Shown piece after piece: positions 28,999-38,223 of a stretch of 64,000 bases of DNA. The position numbers and the translations under genes were made by a program. Within the stretch, counting starts at the first letter, position 1, and each line of letters begins with the position of its first letter. The DNA is taken from contig NZ_CP061378.1 of assembly GCF_015624485.1 (NCBI RefSeq), positions 682,001 through 746,000 on the forward strand, read 5' to 3'. The DNA comes from Bradyrhizobium genosp. L. Its GTDB lineage: Bacteria; Pseudomonadota; Alphaproteobacteria; Rhizobiales; Xanthobacteraceae. The notes under the pieces are model-generated. The model searched no databases. It was not told the origin of the DNA and saw only the letters and a program-made list of their open reading frames with translations.

Positions 28999-30090
28999 TC
29001 ACTTCGGCATCGCCCCGACATAGGACGAGCTCGGCCGGATCAGTCGGCCGGTGCGGCGTTGCTCCAGGGCGTGGGCGGTCCAGCCGGCGGCGCGGGCGAC
29101 CGCGAAGATCGGCGTGAACGCCTGCCGCGGGATCTGCAGCGCGTCGAGCAGGATCGCGGTGAAGAATTCGACATTGGTCTCCAGCGGCCGTTCCGGGTTC
29201 TTGTTCCGCAGCGCTGCGCGGATATAGGCCTCGACCTCGCCGGCAAACGGCAAATCGGCGCCGTCAGCGGCGAGCCGCTCGATCGCGGCTTTCAGCACGT
29301 CGGCCCGGGGGTCGCGCACCCGATAGACGCGGTGGCCGAATCCCATCAGCCGTTCGCCGCGCGAAAGCGCGTCGTCGACCCAGGGCTTGATCCGCTCGCG
29401 CGTGCCGATCGCATCCAGCATCTCCAGCACCGGCTCCGGCGCGCCGCCATGCAGCGGCCCGGTCAGCGCGCAATAGCCGCCGGTGATCGCCGCAAACAAA
29501 TCGGCCTGGGTCGAGGCGATCACCCGCGCGGTGAAGGTCGAGGCGTTCATGCCGTGATCGCAGACCGTGACGAAATAGGCATCGAGCGCTGCGACCTCGC
29601 GCGGCTCGGCCTTGCCACCCCGCAGCATCCGCAGCGTATCGGCGGCGTGGCTGATCGTCGGGTCCGGCGCGATCGGGTCGTGGCCCTTGGCACGCTGGAC
29701 CAGCGCACCCGCGATCACCGGGAAGGCGCCGACGATGGTCGCCTCGTGCTCCAGCCCGTTCTCGCCGCGCAGGCCAGCGCTCGCGGCACGAAAGCCGTCG
29801 ACGATCGACATGCCGCGGGTCGCCGGCAACAGCTCCGGCAGGCGGGCAAAGGCGCGTTCGCGGGCGGCGCCGAGGCCGGCGCGGACATTGGCCTCGCTCA
29901 GCGCCTTGCCGGTGGCGCCGTTCCACAGCCGCGCGGTGACGCCCTCGAAGCCCGACTTGCCGGCGAGGTTGGCGACGTGCTCGCCGGCGATGATCAGTTC
30001 GCCGCGCTCGCCGTCGACATGGCTCAACACGGTCTCGGCGGCGGGAACGCCGTCCAGACCGATCGTGCTTTTGGTGAGGTGCAGATTCAT
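28999..30090 (-). CDS. Citrate synthase family protein
   Basis: A 363-aa citrate/2-methylcitrate synthase-like enzyme condensing acetyl- or propionyl-CoA with oxaloacetate. Catalytic His179 is in DHGMNASTFT and His253 in FGHRVYRVRDPR. The third catalytic position, Asp in the usual NVDFYSG, is Glu308 here (NVEFFTA). ATG 30090 has AAGGAGAT upstream. It is divergent from, and shares a 76-base control region with, an HTH-fused paralogue. It is shorter than the main TCA enzyme (about 430 aa), so it is probably a second, specialised synthase. Confidence 0.9.
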   Translation of the reverse strand: MNLHLTKSTIGLDGVPAAETVLSHVDGERGELIIAGEHVANLAGKSGFEGVTARLWNGATGKALSEANVRAGLGAARERAFARLPELLPATRGMSIVDGFRAASAGLRGENGLEHEATIVGAFPVIAGALVQRAKGHDPIAPDPTISHAADTLRMLRGGKAEPREVAALDAYFVTVCDHGMNASTFTARVIASTQADLFAAITGGYCALTGPLHGGAPEPVLEMLDAIGTRERIKPWVDDALSRGERLMGFGHRVYRVRDPRADVLKAAIERLAADGADLPFAGEVEAYIRAALRNKNPERPLETNVEFFTAILLDALQIPRQAFTPIFAVARAAGWTAHALEQRRTGRLIRPSSSYVGAMPK

Positions 30091-30138
30091 GGCCCGATCT
30101 CCTTGTTTCGTACCGATAAGGTCGGGCCTCTCGACGTA

Positions 30139-30165
30139 TTGATCAACCTTGATTATATCAATCAA
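30139..30165. promoter_or_regulatory. TTGAT-box cluster in the divergent citrate-synthase promoter
   Basis: TTGATCAA (30139-30146) is a perfect palindrome; TTGAT-TAT-ATCAA (30149-30161) is another; a further ATCAA half site follows at 30161-30165. All lie in the 76 bases between the divergent genes, directly before the HTH-citrate synthase start. They are good candidates for binding by that protein's own helix-turn-helix domain. Binding is inferred. Confidence 0.5.
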
Positions 30166-30166
30166 T

Positions 30167-31390
30167 ATGAAAAAATCCGCCGAGCTTTACCTCTCCGCCC
30201 GGGAAGCCGCCGCCGAGCTCGCGATCTCGCCGGCCACGCTCTACGCCTATGTCAGTCGCGGCCTGATCCGCTCCGAGCCGTCGCCGGATTCGCGCAGCCA
30301 CCGCTACCGTGCCGAGGACATCAGGGGCCTGAAGGAACGCCGCGTGCCGTCGCCGGAGCCGCGCGGTTTTCGCAACTTCGACGCCGATCTGCCGGTGATG
30401 GATTCGGCGATTGCGACCATCACCGAGCAGGGCCCGATCTATCGCGGCGTCAACTGCGTCGACCTTGCCCAGCGCGACACGCTGGAGCACACCGCAACGC
30501 TGCTCTGGGATGTCACCACTGTCGATCCGTTCGCGGCGGACAATTGTCCGCATGTGTCGGACGAGATGCGCGCGATTGCGGACGCCGCGCGTCGCGCGCC
30601 GCCGATCGATCGGACGGTTGCGGTGCTGGCGCTGGCCGCCAGCGCCGATCCCCACGCCTTCACCCGCGCGCCCGATGGCCGCGCCATGGTCGGCGCGCGG
30701 ATCCTGCGGCTGCTGGTTGCGACCATGCTGAATGTACCGGCGTCGGCCGATCTGCTGCATGAGCAGGTCGCCCGCGTCTGGACGCCTGACAACAAGCACG
30801 CACCCGACCTGATTCGTCGCGCGCTGGTGCTGCTCGCCGACCACGAGCTGAATGCCTCGACCTTCACGGTGCGCTGCGCGGCGTCGACCGAGCTCAACCT
30901 CTACGACGCCGTGATCGCGGGGCTGGTGGCGCTGAAGGGACCCAAGCATGGCGGCGCCGGCGTGCTGGCCTCGCGGCTGGTCAGGACGATGGTCGACAAC
31001 GACGTCGCCCCGGTGATTCGCGAGCGGGTGGCGCTGGGCGAGCGCTTCCCTGGCTTCGGCCACGGCGTCTACAAGAACGGCGATCCGCGCGCGATCTCGC
31101 TGCTGGACGCGCTGACCCGCGCCGGCGCGCCGCGCAAATTCACCAGGGAGGTACCGGAGCGGATCGCGGAAGCGACCGGCGAGTTCGTCAACATCGACTA
31201 CGCGCTGGCGGTGCTGGTGCACGCGCTGCGGATGCCGGTGGGGAGCGAGCTTGCGCTGTTCGCGATGGCGCGCAGCGTCGGCTGGATCGCACATGCCAGC
31301 GAGCAGCTCCAGCATGGCAAATTGATTCGGCCGCGCGCCCGCTATGTCGGCCCGGCACCCGGCCGCGGCGGTACGACCAACAGCCTCTGA
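30167..31390 (+). CDS. Citrate synthase-like protein with N-terminal helix-turn-helix
   Basis: A 407-aa protein. Residues 7-50 are a MerR/excisionase-like helix-turn-helix: YLSAREAAAELAISPATLYA, then the wing with SRSHRYRAEDIRGLKERR. The remainder is a citrate synthase fold: HELNASTFTVR with the first catalytic His, FGHGVYKNGDPRA with the second, and VNIDYALAVL with the Asp. The Arg normally after GH is Gly here. ATG 30167 was chosen over one 18 bases upstream, which would overlap the operator-like boxes. It is probably a metabolite-responsive regulator or a self-regulating enzyme; both are inference. Confidence 0.88.
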   Translation: MKKSAELYLSAREAAAELAISPATLYAYVSRGLIRSEPSPDSRSHRYRAEDIRGLKERRVPSPEPRGFRNFDADLPVMDSAIATITEQGPIYRGVNCVDLAQRDTLEHTATLLWDVTTVDPFAADNCPHVSDEMRAIADAARRAPPIDRTVAVLALAASADPHAFTRAPDGRAMVGARILRLLVATMLNVPASADLLHEQVARVWTPDNKHAPDLIRRALVLLADHELNASTFTVRCAASTELNLYDAVIAGLVALKGPKHGGAGVLASRLVRTMVDNDVAPVIRERVALGERFPGFGHGVYKNGDPRAISLLDALTRAGAPRKFTREVPERIAEATGEFVNIDYALAVLVHALRMPVGSELALFAMARSVGWIAHASEQLQHGKLIRPRARYVGPAPGRGGTTNSL

Positions 31391-31395
31391 CTCGC

Positions 31396-32058
31396 TTACT
31401 TTGTCGACTTGGCCGGCTCGATCAGGCCACCGCCGTTGCGGCGGCGGATGGTCCAGACCGCGAGCGCGAGGATCACGGCGCCGCCGGCGACCGCGAACAT
31501 CCAGAGATGCTTGCCGACATGCTCATGGTGCGGCAAGCCGGCATAATCGTGCAGCGCGGTGACGGCGAGCACGCCGGGCAGCACATGCGCCGGCGCCCAG
31601 AGCAGGATCGCGGGGATGTTGACGGCGTAGAATCGCGCCGGCGGCATGCCGAGCGCGCCCGCCGTGATCGGCACGAAAGCGCGGATCGGCGGCACGAAGC
31701 GGGCAAAGAACACCGCCAGCACGCCCCAACGGTTGAAGAAGGCTTCGCTCTGCGCGACCACGTTCGGATATTTGTTGAGCGGCCAGCAGGTCAGGATCTC
31801 GCGCTGGCTGCGGTAGCCGATCAGATAGGCGACGCCATCGCCCAGCATCGCGCCGGCCGCGGCCCAGGCCAGCACCGGCACCAGCTTCAATTCGCCGCCG
31901 GGCACCAGCGCGCTCAGCGCCAGGATGATGGTCGAGCCCGGCACCAGCGAGCCGATCACCGGGACCGCCTCCAGCAGTGCAGCCAGGAACAGCGTCAGGT
32001 AAGCAAGCCAGGCATGGGCCGAAACGAAGGTGATGAGAGGGTTAAGAAAGGAAGTCAC
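31396..32058 (-). CDS. DedA family membrane protein
   Basis: A 220-aa inner-membrane protein of the DedA/SNARE-associated (VTT) family, with about five hydrophobic segments. ALLEAVPVIGSLVPGSTIILALSALVPGG carries the E-x-x-x-P-x-P-G/S-type motif, and FARFVPPIRAFVPITAGALGM the F-x-R-x-x-P-x-x-R motif of the re-entrant loops. Relatives are lipid scramblases or undecaprenyl-phosphate translocases. It is convergent with the HTH-citrate synthase gene. Confidence 0.94.
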   Translation of the reverse strand: MTSFLNPLITFVSAHAWLAYLTLFLAALLEAVPVIGSLVPGSTIILALSALVPGGELKLVPVLAWAAAGAMLGDGVAYLIGYRSQREILTCWPLNKYPNVVAQSEAFFNRWGVLAVFFARFVPPIRAFVPITAGALGMPPARFYAVNIPAILLWAPAHVLPGVLAVTALHDYAGLPHHEHVGKHLWMFAVAGGAVILALAVWTIRRRNGGGLIEPAKSTK

Positions 32059-32349
32059 AAAATCCCTTTGGCGCCGGTGACATGGTTCTGAGAGGTAACA
32101 ACTCTCAACCGGGGCGGAAAGTGCCCGACCGGGCAGGCGTTCCCGCGACCGTACAAGAGTGCGGTATGATTCGCAGAGCAGCCTTCCAAAAACCCCCCTC
32201 CGGCACTATCTCTATGACAGGACAACGGAACTTTGATTTGCCGGCGGGCTTCTGCCGGCCGTTGCTCTCTGCTAGGCTTGTGCGAAGCACCCCATCCGCA
32301 GCCAATCGATCAATCTGGTTTCGGGAATGCCCGGGACCTCGGAGGATGA

Positions 32350-33348
32350 ATGACGACCGCCGTCCAGACCAAACAACAGGAACCCGTCGGTTTGCCCGAC
32401 ATGAAGGTGTCGGTCCGGCAGGTCTTCGGCATCGATAGCGACCTCGAAGTTCCCGCCTATTCCGAAGTCGATCCGCACGTGCCCGAAGTCGACAGCGACT
32501 ACCGCTTCGACCGCGCCACCACGCTCGCGATCCTCGCCGGTTTTGCCAAGAACCGCCGCGTCATGGTCACCGGCTATCACGGCACCGGCAAGTCGACCCA
32601 TATCGAGCAGGTCGCAGCCCGCCTCAACTGGCCCTGCGTGCGCGTCAACCTCGACAGTCACATCAGCCGTATCGATCTCGTCGGCAAGGACGCGATCGTG
32701 GTCAAGGACGGCAAGCAGGTCACCGAATTCCGCGACGGCATCCTGCCCTGGGCGCTGCAGCACAATATCGCGCTGGTGTTCGACGAGTATGACGCCGGCC
32801 GCCCCGACGTGATGTTCGTGATCCAGCGCGTGCTGGAAGTCTCCGGCCGCCTGACACTGCTCGACCAGAACAAGGTGATCAAGCCGCATCCGGCGTTCCG
32901 CCTGTTCTCGACCGCCAACACGGTCGGCCTCGGCGACACCTCAGGCCTCTATCACGGCACCCAGCAGATCAACCAGGGCCAGATGGACCGCTGGTCGATC
33001 GTCACCACGCTGAACTACCTCGCCCATGACGAGGAAGTCGAAATCGTGCTGGCCAAGGCGCGCCACTACCGCACCCAGGAAGGCCGCGACATCGTCAACA
33101 AGATGGTGCGGCTGGCCGATCTCACCCGCAACGCCTTCGCCAATGGCGACCTGTCGACGGTGATGAGCCCGCGCACGGTGATCACCTGGGCCGAGAACGC
33201 CGATATCTTCAGCGACATCGGCTTTGCGTTCCGCGTCACCTTCCTCAACAAGTGCGACGAGCTGGAGCGGCCGCTGGTCGCCGAGTTCTATCAGCGCTGC
33301 TTCAACGTCGAGCTGCCGGAATCTTCCGTCAACGTGGCGCTCAGCTAG
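32350..33348 (+). CDS. cobS: Cobaltochelatase subunit CobS
   Basis: A 332-aa AAA+ ATPase. With CobT and CobN it inserts cobalt into hydrogenobyrinate a,c-diamide in aerobic cobalamin synthesis. The Walker [11 protein letters not shown] is at about 75-84, Walker B in [11 protein letters not shown], and a sensor in [17 protein letters not shown] 32350 follows GGAGGATGA. It begins the cobS-GNAT-cobT unit. The 291-base upstream gap shows a short G+C-rich hairpin but no cobalamin-riboswitch core that I could recognise. Confidence 0.97.
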   Translation: MTTAVQTKQQEPVGLPDMKVSVRQVFGIDSDLEVPAYSEVDPHVPEVDSDYRFDRATTLAILAGFAKNRRVMVTGYHGTGKSTHIEQVAARLNWPCVRVNLDSHISRIDLVGKDAIVVKDGKQVTEFRDGILPWALQHNIALVFDEYDAGRPDVMFVIQRVLEVSGRLTLLDQNKVIKPHPAFRLFSTANTVGLGDTSGLYHGTQQINQGQMDRWSIVTTLNYLAHDEEVEIVLAKARHYRTQEGRDIVNKMVRLADLTRNAFANGDLSTVMSPRTVITWAENADIFSDIGFAFRVTFLNKCDELERPLVAEFYQRCFNVELPESSVNVALS

Positions 33349-33351
33349 CCC

Positions 33352-33762
33352 ATGCCGAAAATCTCCGTCGAGCGCACACTGACCCAGACCAAGAAGGCGG
33401 TGCTCGGCGGATTGGGCCGCTACAACGACGAGAAGATGGGGAAGCAGCTCTACAAGCGCTTCGCCATCTCGCTGCGCGAGCGCGACGAGATCGTCGGCGG
33501 TATTGTCGGCGAGCTCTGGACCGCGGTGCTGTTCATCCAGTACTTCTGGATGGAGCAGAAGTTTCGCGGGGCGGGCCTCGGCGGCAAGCTGATCAAGGCG
33601 ATTGAGGACGAGGCACGGCGCTTCGGAGCCGTCCGTGCCTATGTCGACACCATGAGCTTCCAGGCGCCGGACTTCTACCGCGCCAATGGTTATGAAGAGT
33701 TCGGTTCGATTGAGGGGTATCCCGGCGGCGCGACGCGCCATTGGTTTACGAAATCGCTATGA
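33352..33762 (+). CDS. GNAT family N-acetyltransferase
   Basis: A 136-aa acetyltransferase with the acetyl-CoA-binding motif [25 protein letters not shown] (R/Q-x-x-G-x-G/A form) and a late [11 protein letters not shown] typical of the fold. It starts 3 bases after cobS and overlaps cobT by four bases (ATGA), so it is translated as part of the cobaltochelatase unit. Its substrate is unknown. Relatives in this position exist in rhizobia, as far as I recall. Confidence 0.92.
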   Translation: MPKISVERTLTQTKKAVLGGLGRYNDEKMGKQLYKRFAISLRERDEIVGGIVGELWTAVLFIQYFWMEQKFRGAGLGGKLIKAIEDEARRFGAVRAYVDTMSFQAPDFYRANGYEEFGSIEGYPGGATRHWFTKSL

Positions 33763-35654
33763 CAACCTCCAACAGCAAATTCCGTCCCGGATCAAAGGAA
33801 GCGCCGACCGAGCCGTTCAAGCGCTCGGTCTCCGCATGCCTGAAGGCGATCGCCAGGAAGCCCGAGCTCGAGGTTAGCTTCGCCGCCGAGCGGCCGGGGC
33901 TCGCGCCCGGCAAGGCGCGGCTGCCGGAGCCGGCGCGCAAGATGACCAAGCGCGATGCCGCGATCGTGCGTGGGCACGCCGATTCGATCGCGCTGAAGAT
34001 CGCCTGTCACGATCCCAAGGTGCATCGCAAGCTGATGCCGGGCAATCCGCAGGCGCGCGGCGTGTTCGAGGCGGTCGAGCAAGCCCGCGTCGAGGCGATC
34101 GGCTCGCGCCGCATGTCGGGGGTTGCGAAGAACCTCACCGCGATGCTCGACGATCATTTCCACCGCGGCAAGTATGACGAGATCACCGACCGCGCCGACG
34201 CGCCGCTGTCGGATGCGCTGGCGATGCTGGTGCGGGAGCGCCTGACGGGGCTGGCGCCGCCCGCGGCCGCCAAGAAGATGGTCGATCTCTGGCGTCCGGT
34301 GCTGGAGGACAAGATCGGCGCGCGGCTCGACAAATTGAGCCGCTTCACCGAGGACCAGGCGCGGTTCGGCGACCTCGTCCACGATCTGCTGTCGGCGCTC
34401 GATCTCGGCGACGAGCGCGACATGGACACCGACGATGACGACCAGGACGAGAACCAGGACGGCGACAGCGATCAGTCCGGCGCCGAGGGCTCGCCCGATT
34501 CCGACGCCGCGCAGGAGATGAGCGCCGACCAGGCGCAGGCGACCGCGGAAGAGATGAGCGAAAGCGCGATGGAGAGCGCGCAGGCCTCGACATCTGATAC
34601 CTTCGACGACGGCGAGCTCGGCGACGACGAGACGCCGGGCGAGGCGACGCGGCCGAATTCGCGCGGCCAGAACGAGCCGCGCGGGCCGGAGTACCACGCC
34701 TTCGCGCCGAAATTCGACGAGGTGATCGCGGCCGAGGATCTCTGCGACCATGACGAGCTGGAGCGGCTGCGCTCCTATCTCGACAAGCAGCTCGCGCATC
34801 TGCAAGGCATCGTGGCGCGACTCGCCAATCGCCTGCAGCGCCGCCTGATGGCGCAGCAGAACCGCGCCTGGGAGTTCGACCTCGAAGAGGGCATCCTCGA
34901 TCCGGCACGGCTGTCGCGCGTCGTCACCGATCCCTATCACCCGCTGTCCTTCATGCACGAGAAGGAGGCGACCTTCCGCGACACCGTGGTGACGCTGCTC
35001 TTGGATAATTCCGGCTCGATGCGCGGACGTCCGATCACGGTCGCCGCCACCTGTGCCGATATCCTGGCGCGCACGCTGGAGCGTTGCGGCGTCAAGGTCG
35101 AGATTTTGGGCTTCACCACCCGCGCCTGGAAGGGCGGGCAGTCGCGCGAATCGTGGCTCGCCGCCGGCAAGCCGGCCAACCCCGGCCGCCTCAACGACCT
35201 CCGCCACATCATCTACAAGTCCGCCGACGCGCCCTGGCGTCGTGCGCGCAAGAACCTCGGCCTGATGATGCGCGAGGGACTGTTGAAGGAGAACATCGAC
35301 GGCGAGGCGCTGGACTGGGCGCACAAGCGCCTGTTGGCGCGTCCCGAGCAGCGCCGTATCCTGATGATGATCTCGGACGGCGCGCCGGTCGACGATTCCA
35401 CGCTGTCGGTCAATCCCGGCAATTATCTCGAGCGGCACCTGCGCCACATCATCGACGAGATCGAGACCCGCTCGCCGGTCGAGCTGATCGCGATCGGCAT
35501 CGGCCATGACGTGACGCGCTACTATCGCCGTGCCGTCACCATCGTGGATGCCGAGGAGCTCGGCGGCGCGATCACCGAAAAGCTGGCCGAGCTGTTCAGC
35601 GAGACTTCCGGCTCCGCGCCTGCGCAGGGCACCCGCCGCCGTCTCCACTCGTGA
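33759..35654 (+). CDS. cobT: Cobaltochelatase subunit CobT
   Basis: A 631-aa partner of CobS. A N-terminal conserved region is followed by a long acidic linker (about 225-300, [15 protein letters not shown]) and a C-terminal von Willebrand A domain with the metal-ion-dependent adhesion site [13 protein letters not shown] at about 415. This matches the magnesium-chelatase BchD-like layout. ATG 33759 overlaps the GNAT stop; an earlier in-frame start would lie inside the GNAT gene. Confidence 0.97.
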   Translation: MTTSNSKFRPGSKEAPTEPFKRSVSACLKAIARKPELEVSFAAERPGLAPGKARLPEPARKMTKRDAAIVRGHADSIALKIACHDPKVHRKLMPGNPQARGVFEAVEQARVEAIGSRRMSGVAKNLTAMLDDHFHRGKYDEITDRADAPLSDALAMLVRERLTGLAPPAAAKKMVDLWRPVLEDKIGARLDKLSRFTEDQARFGDLVHDLLSALDLGDERDMDTDDDDQDENQDGDSDQSGAEGSPDSDAAQEMSADQAQATAEEMSESAMESAQASTSDTFDDGELGDDETPGEATRPNSRGQNEPRGPEYHAFAPKFDEVIAAEDLCDHDELERLRSYLDKQLAHLQGIVARLANRLQRRLMAQQNRAWEFDLEEGILDPARLSRVVTDPYHPLSFMHEKEATFRDTVVTLLLDNSGSMRGRPITVAATCADILARTLERCGVKVEILGFTTRAWKGGQSRESWLAAGKPANPGRLNDLRHIIYKSADAPWRRARKNLGLMMREGLLKENIDGEALDWAHKRLLARPEQRRILMMISDGAPVDDSTLSVNPGNYLERHLRHIIDEIETRSPVELIAIGIGHDVTRYYRRAVTIVDAEELGGAITEKLAELFSETSGSAPAQGTRRRLHS

Positions 35655-35657
35655 GAC

Positions 35658-36731
35658 ATGCGCTCAACCCCTAGCCGCCGGCGCTTCCTGCAAGATGTGG
35701 CGGCGGGGTTGTCGGCGGCGGCGCTGCCGCAGCTTGCGCTGGCGCAGAGCGCCACGCAGCCGCCGACCAGGCGGGCAGCCAAGCCCAACCCGCACTTCGT
35801 CAACGAGCCCGCCGCGATCGAGGTCAAGGCGCGGCCGCTGCCGTCCTTCGACACCCGCGATCGCGCGCGCGTCCGTTTCGGCCAGTTGGAATATCGCAGC
35901 GGCCTGGTGCTGACCTCGGCATTTTCAGGCTTCGGCGGCCTCTCGGCGCTGCGCCTCGACGCAAAGGGCGAGCGCTTCATCGCGGTCAGCGATCAGGGCT
36001 CCTGGTTCACCGGCCGCATCGTCTATCAGGGCCGGGCGATGACCGGCCTCGACGACGTCGAAGCGGCGCCGCTGCTCTGGTCCGACGGCAAGCCGATCAC
36101 CGCGCGCGGCTGGTACGATTCGGAATCGCTCGCGCTCGACGGCTCGTTCGCCTATGTCGGGCTCGAGCGCGTCAATCAGGTGCTGCGCTACGATTTTTCG
36201 AAGGGCTTTACCCGCGCACGCGGCGAGGTCGTGCCGACGCCGCCGGCGGTGCGCAAGCTGCCGTTCAACCAGGGGCTGGAGGCGCTGGTTGTCGTGCCCA
36301 AAAATCTGCCGCTCGCCGGCACATTGATCGCGCTCTCCGAACGTGGGCTCGATGCCGACGGCAATCTGATCGCCTTCCTGGTCGGCGGCAAGACGCCGGG
36401 CCAGTTCAGCGTCCGTCGCACCGAGAATTTCGACATCAGCGACGCCGTGCTGCTGCCGTCGGGCGATCTCTTGATCCTGGAGCGGAAGTTCTCCTGGTTC
36501 GGCGGCGTCGGCATCCGCATCCGCCGTCTCGCTTTGTCCGAGATCGCGCCCGGTGCCGTGGTCGACGGTCCCGCGATCTTCAATGCCGATCTCGGCGACG
36601 AGATCGACAACATGGAGGGCATCGACGCCCATGTCACCGCGGAGGGCGACACCGTGCTGACCATGATCTCCGACGACAATTTTTCCCTGATCCAGCGCAA
36701 TCTGCTGTTGCAGTTCACGTTGGTGGGGTGA
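35658..36731 (+). CDS. Esterase-like activity of phytase family protein, Tat-exported
   Basis: A 357-aa exported protein. The twin-arginine signal SRRRFLQDVAAGLSAAALPQ is at about 4-23, with cleavage near LALAQS. The rest is a beta-propeller-like phytase/esterase-like domain: SGFGGLSALRLDAKGERFIAVSD, GRAMTGLDDVEAAPL, and a C-terminal DEIDNMEGIDAH. It starts 3 bases after cobT, yet nothing links it to cobalamin. Substrate unknown. Confidence 0.88.
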   Translation: MRSTPSRRRFLQDVAAGLSAAALPQLALAQSATQPPTRRAAKPNPHFVNEPAAIEVKARPLPSFDTRDRARVRFGQLEYRSGLVLTSAFSGFGGLSALRLDAKGERFIAVSDQGSWFTGRIVYQGRAMTGLDDVEAAPLLWSDGKPITARGWYDSESLALDGSFAYVGLERVNQVLRYDFSKGFTRARGEVVPTPPAVRKLPFNQGLEALVVVPKNLPLAGTLIALSERGLDADGNLIAFLVGGKTPGQFSVRRTENFDISDAVLLPSGDLLILERKFSWFGGVGIRIRRLALSEIAPGAVVDGPAIFNADLGDEIDNMEGIDAHVTAEGDTVLTMISDDNFSLIQRNLLLQFTLVG

Positions 36732-36757
36732 GATTCCGGTGCGCCCATTTCAACGTC

Positions 36758-36842
36758 GTCATGGCCGGGCTTGTCCCGGCCATCCACGTCTTCTTTTCTC
36801 GGAGGCCAGACGTGGATGCCCGGGACAAGCCCGGGCATGATG
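36758..36842. repeat. Large dispersed inverted repeat
   Basis: GGCCGGGCTTGTCCCGGCCATCCACGTC on the left is mirrored, with a few changes, by GACGTGGATGCCCGGGACAAGCCCGGGC on the right, around an AT-rich centre. It would form a long hairpin just after the phytase-like gene and belongs to the same class of intergenic palindromes as those at 47041-47190. Confidence 0.7.
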
Positions 36843-36979
36843 ATCTCTGGTGTGCCGGCGAGGCGGCGTTCCCGCATTGCTGGTCTGCGCCGCGGCTCGT
36901 CCGACGGGGTCGGCAGTTGTGATCGTACTCGCCGCCGCTATCTTACCCGCACCCTTTCCCCGGTCCGGATGTCCCCCGC

Positions 36980-38092
36980 ATGAGCACCCTGTTTTCTCCG
37001 ATCGAGCTGCGCGGCCTGAAGCTTGAGAATCGCATCATGGTTTCGCCGATGTGCCAGTATTCGGCCGTCGACGGCTCCGCCACCGATTGGCACTTCACCC
37101 ACGTCAACATGCTGGCGCTGTCCGGCGCGGCGATGTTCTGCATCGAGGCCACCCATGTCGAGGACATCGGACGGATCACGCCGGGCTGTCTCGGTCTTTA
37201 CAGCGATGCCAACGAGGCGGCGCTGAAGCCGATCCTGGCTTCGGTGCGCAAGCATTCCAAGGCGGCGGTCGCGATGCAGATCGCCCACGCCGGCCGCAAG
37301 GCCTCGAGCGCGCGTCCCTGGGATGGCGGGCAACTGATCCCGATCGCGGACGGCGGCTGGCAGACGGTTGCGCCGTCGGCCGTCCCGCACAAGGACGGCG
37401 AAGCTTCGCCGACAGCACTTGATGACGCCGGCCTGAAGCGCATCCGTGAGGCTTTCGTCGCCTCGGCCAAGCGCGCCGAACGGCTCGGTATCGATGCGAT
37501 CGAGATCCACAGCGCGCATGGCTATCTCTTGCATCAGTTCCTGTCGCCGCTGGCGAACAAGCGCACCGACCGGTATGGCGGCTCGCTGGAGAACCGGATG
37601 CGGTTTCCGCTGGAGGTGTTCGACGCTGTGCGGTCAGCGTTTCCCGACCGCAAGCCGGTCGGCGTCCGCGTGTCGGCGACCGATTGGGTCGAGGGTGGCT
37701 GGGATGTCGCGCAGACCATCGAATATACGAAGGAGCTGCAGAAGCGTGGCGTCGACTGGATGGATGTCTCCTCCGGCGGCGTCTCGCCGCTGCAGAAGAT
37801 TCCGCTCGGGCCGGGTTACCAGGTGCCGGCGGCGCAGGCGGTGAAGGAAGCGACCGGCGTCACTACGATGGCGGTCGGCCTGATCACGGAAGCAAAGCAG
37901 GCCGAGGAGATCGTGTCGTCCGGCAAAGCCGACATGGTCGCGCTGGCTCGCGGCATGCTCTACGAACCGCGCTGGGGCTGGCACGCCGCCGCCGAGCTCG
38001 GCGGCGAGGTGCCCGCGCCGCCGCAATATTGGCGCTCGCAGCCGTCGACCCAGAAAGCGCTGTTCGGCAAGACCACGTTCGGGGCGAGGTGA
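36980..38092 (+). CDS. NADH:flavin oxidoreductase, YqjM-like old yellow enzyme
   Basis: A 370-aa FMN enzyme. MSTLFSPIELRGLKLENRIMV, then PMCQYSA with the Cys typical of the YqjM subgroup, then IQIAHAGRKAS, the substrate/FMN site HSAHGYLLHQFLSP and DRYGGSLENR. It reduces activated C=C bonds using NAD(P)H. It stands alone between two dispersed repeats and has no obvious pathway partners. Confidence 0.95.
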   Translation: MSTLFSPIELRGLKLENRIMVSPMCQYSAVDGSATDWHFTHVNMLALSGAAMFCIEATHVEDIGRITPGCLGLYSDANEAALKPILASVRKHSKAAVAMQIAHAGRKASSARPWDGGQLIPIADGGWQTVAPSAVPHKDGEASPTALDDAGLKRIREAFVASAKRAERLGIDAIEIHSAHGYLLHQFLSPLANKRTDRYGGSLENRMRFPLEVFDAVRSAFPDRKPVGVRVSATDWVEGGWDVAQTIEYTKELQKRGVDWMDVSSGGVSPLQKIPLGPGYQVPAAQAVKEATGVTTMAVGLITEAKQAEEIVSSGKADMVALARGMLYEPRWGWHAAAELGGEVPAPPQYWRSQPSTQKALFGKTTFGAR

Positions 38093-38096
38093 ACCT

Positions 38097-38131
38097 GTAG
38101 CCCGGATTGCGCTTCGCTCCATCCGGGCTAC
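38097..38131. repeat. Dispersed palindrome (GTAGCCCGGAT family)
   Basis: GTAGCCCGGAT (38097-38107) and ATCCGGGCTAC (38121-38131) are perfect 11-base arms around a 13-base loop, just after the oxidoreductase stop. A smaller copy is at 22826-22847. Confidence 0.75.
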
Positions 38132-38223
38132 GCTGCGCGGCAGAGCCATTGTCTTGCCGCAACCAAGGCAGGTACTCTTCCGGTCGCGTGCGGAAGACAC
38201 GCAGTCAACAAGAGAGGAAGCCC

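Noticed and set aside
32059..32349. Cobalamin riboswitch upstream of cobS
   Set aside because: No B12-box-like core or four-way fold could be recognised by eye; only a short G+C hairpin is present.
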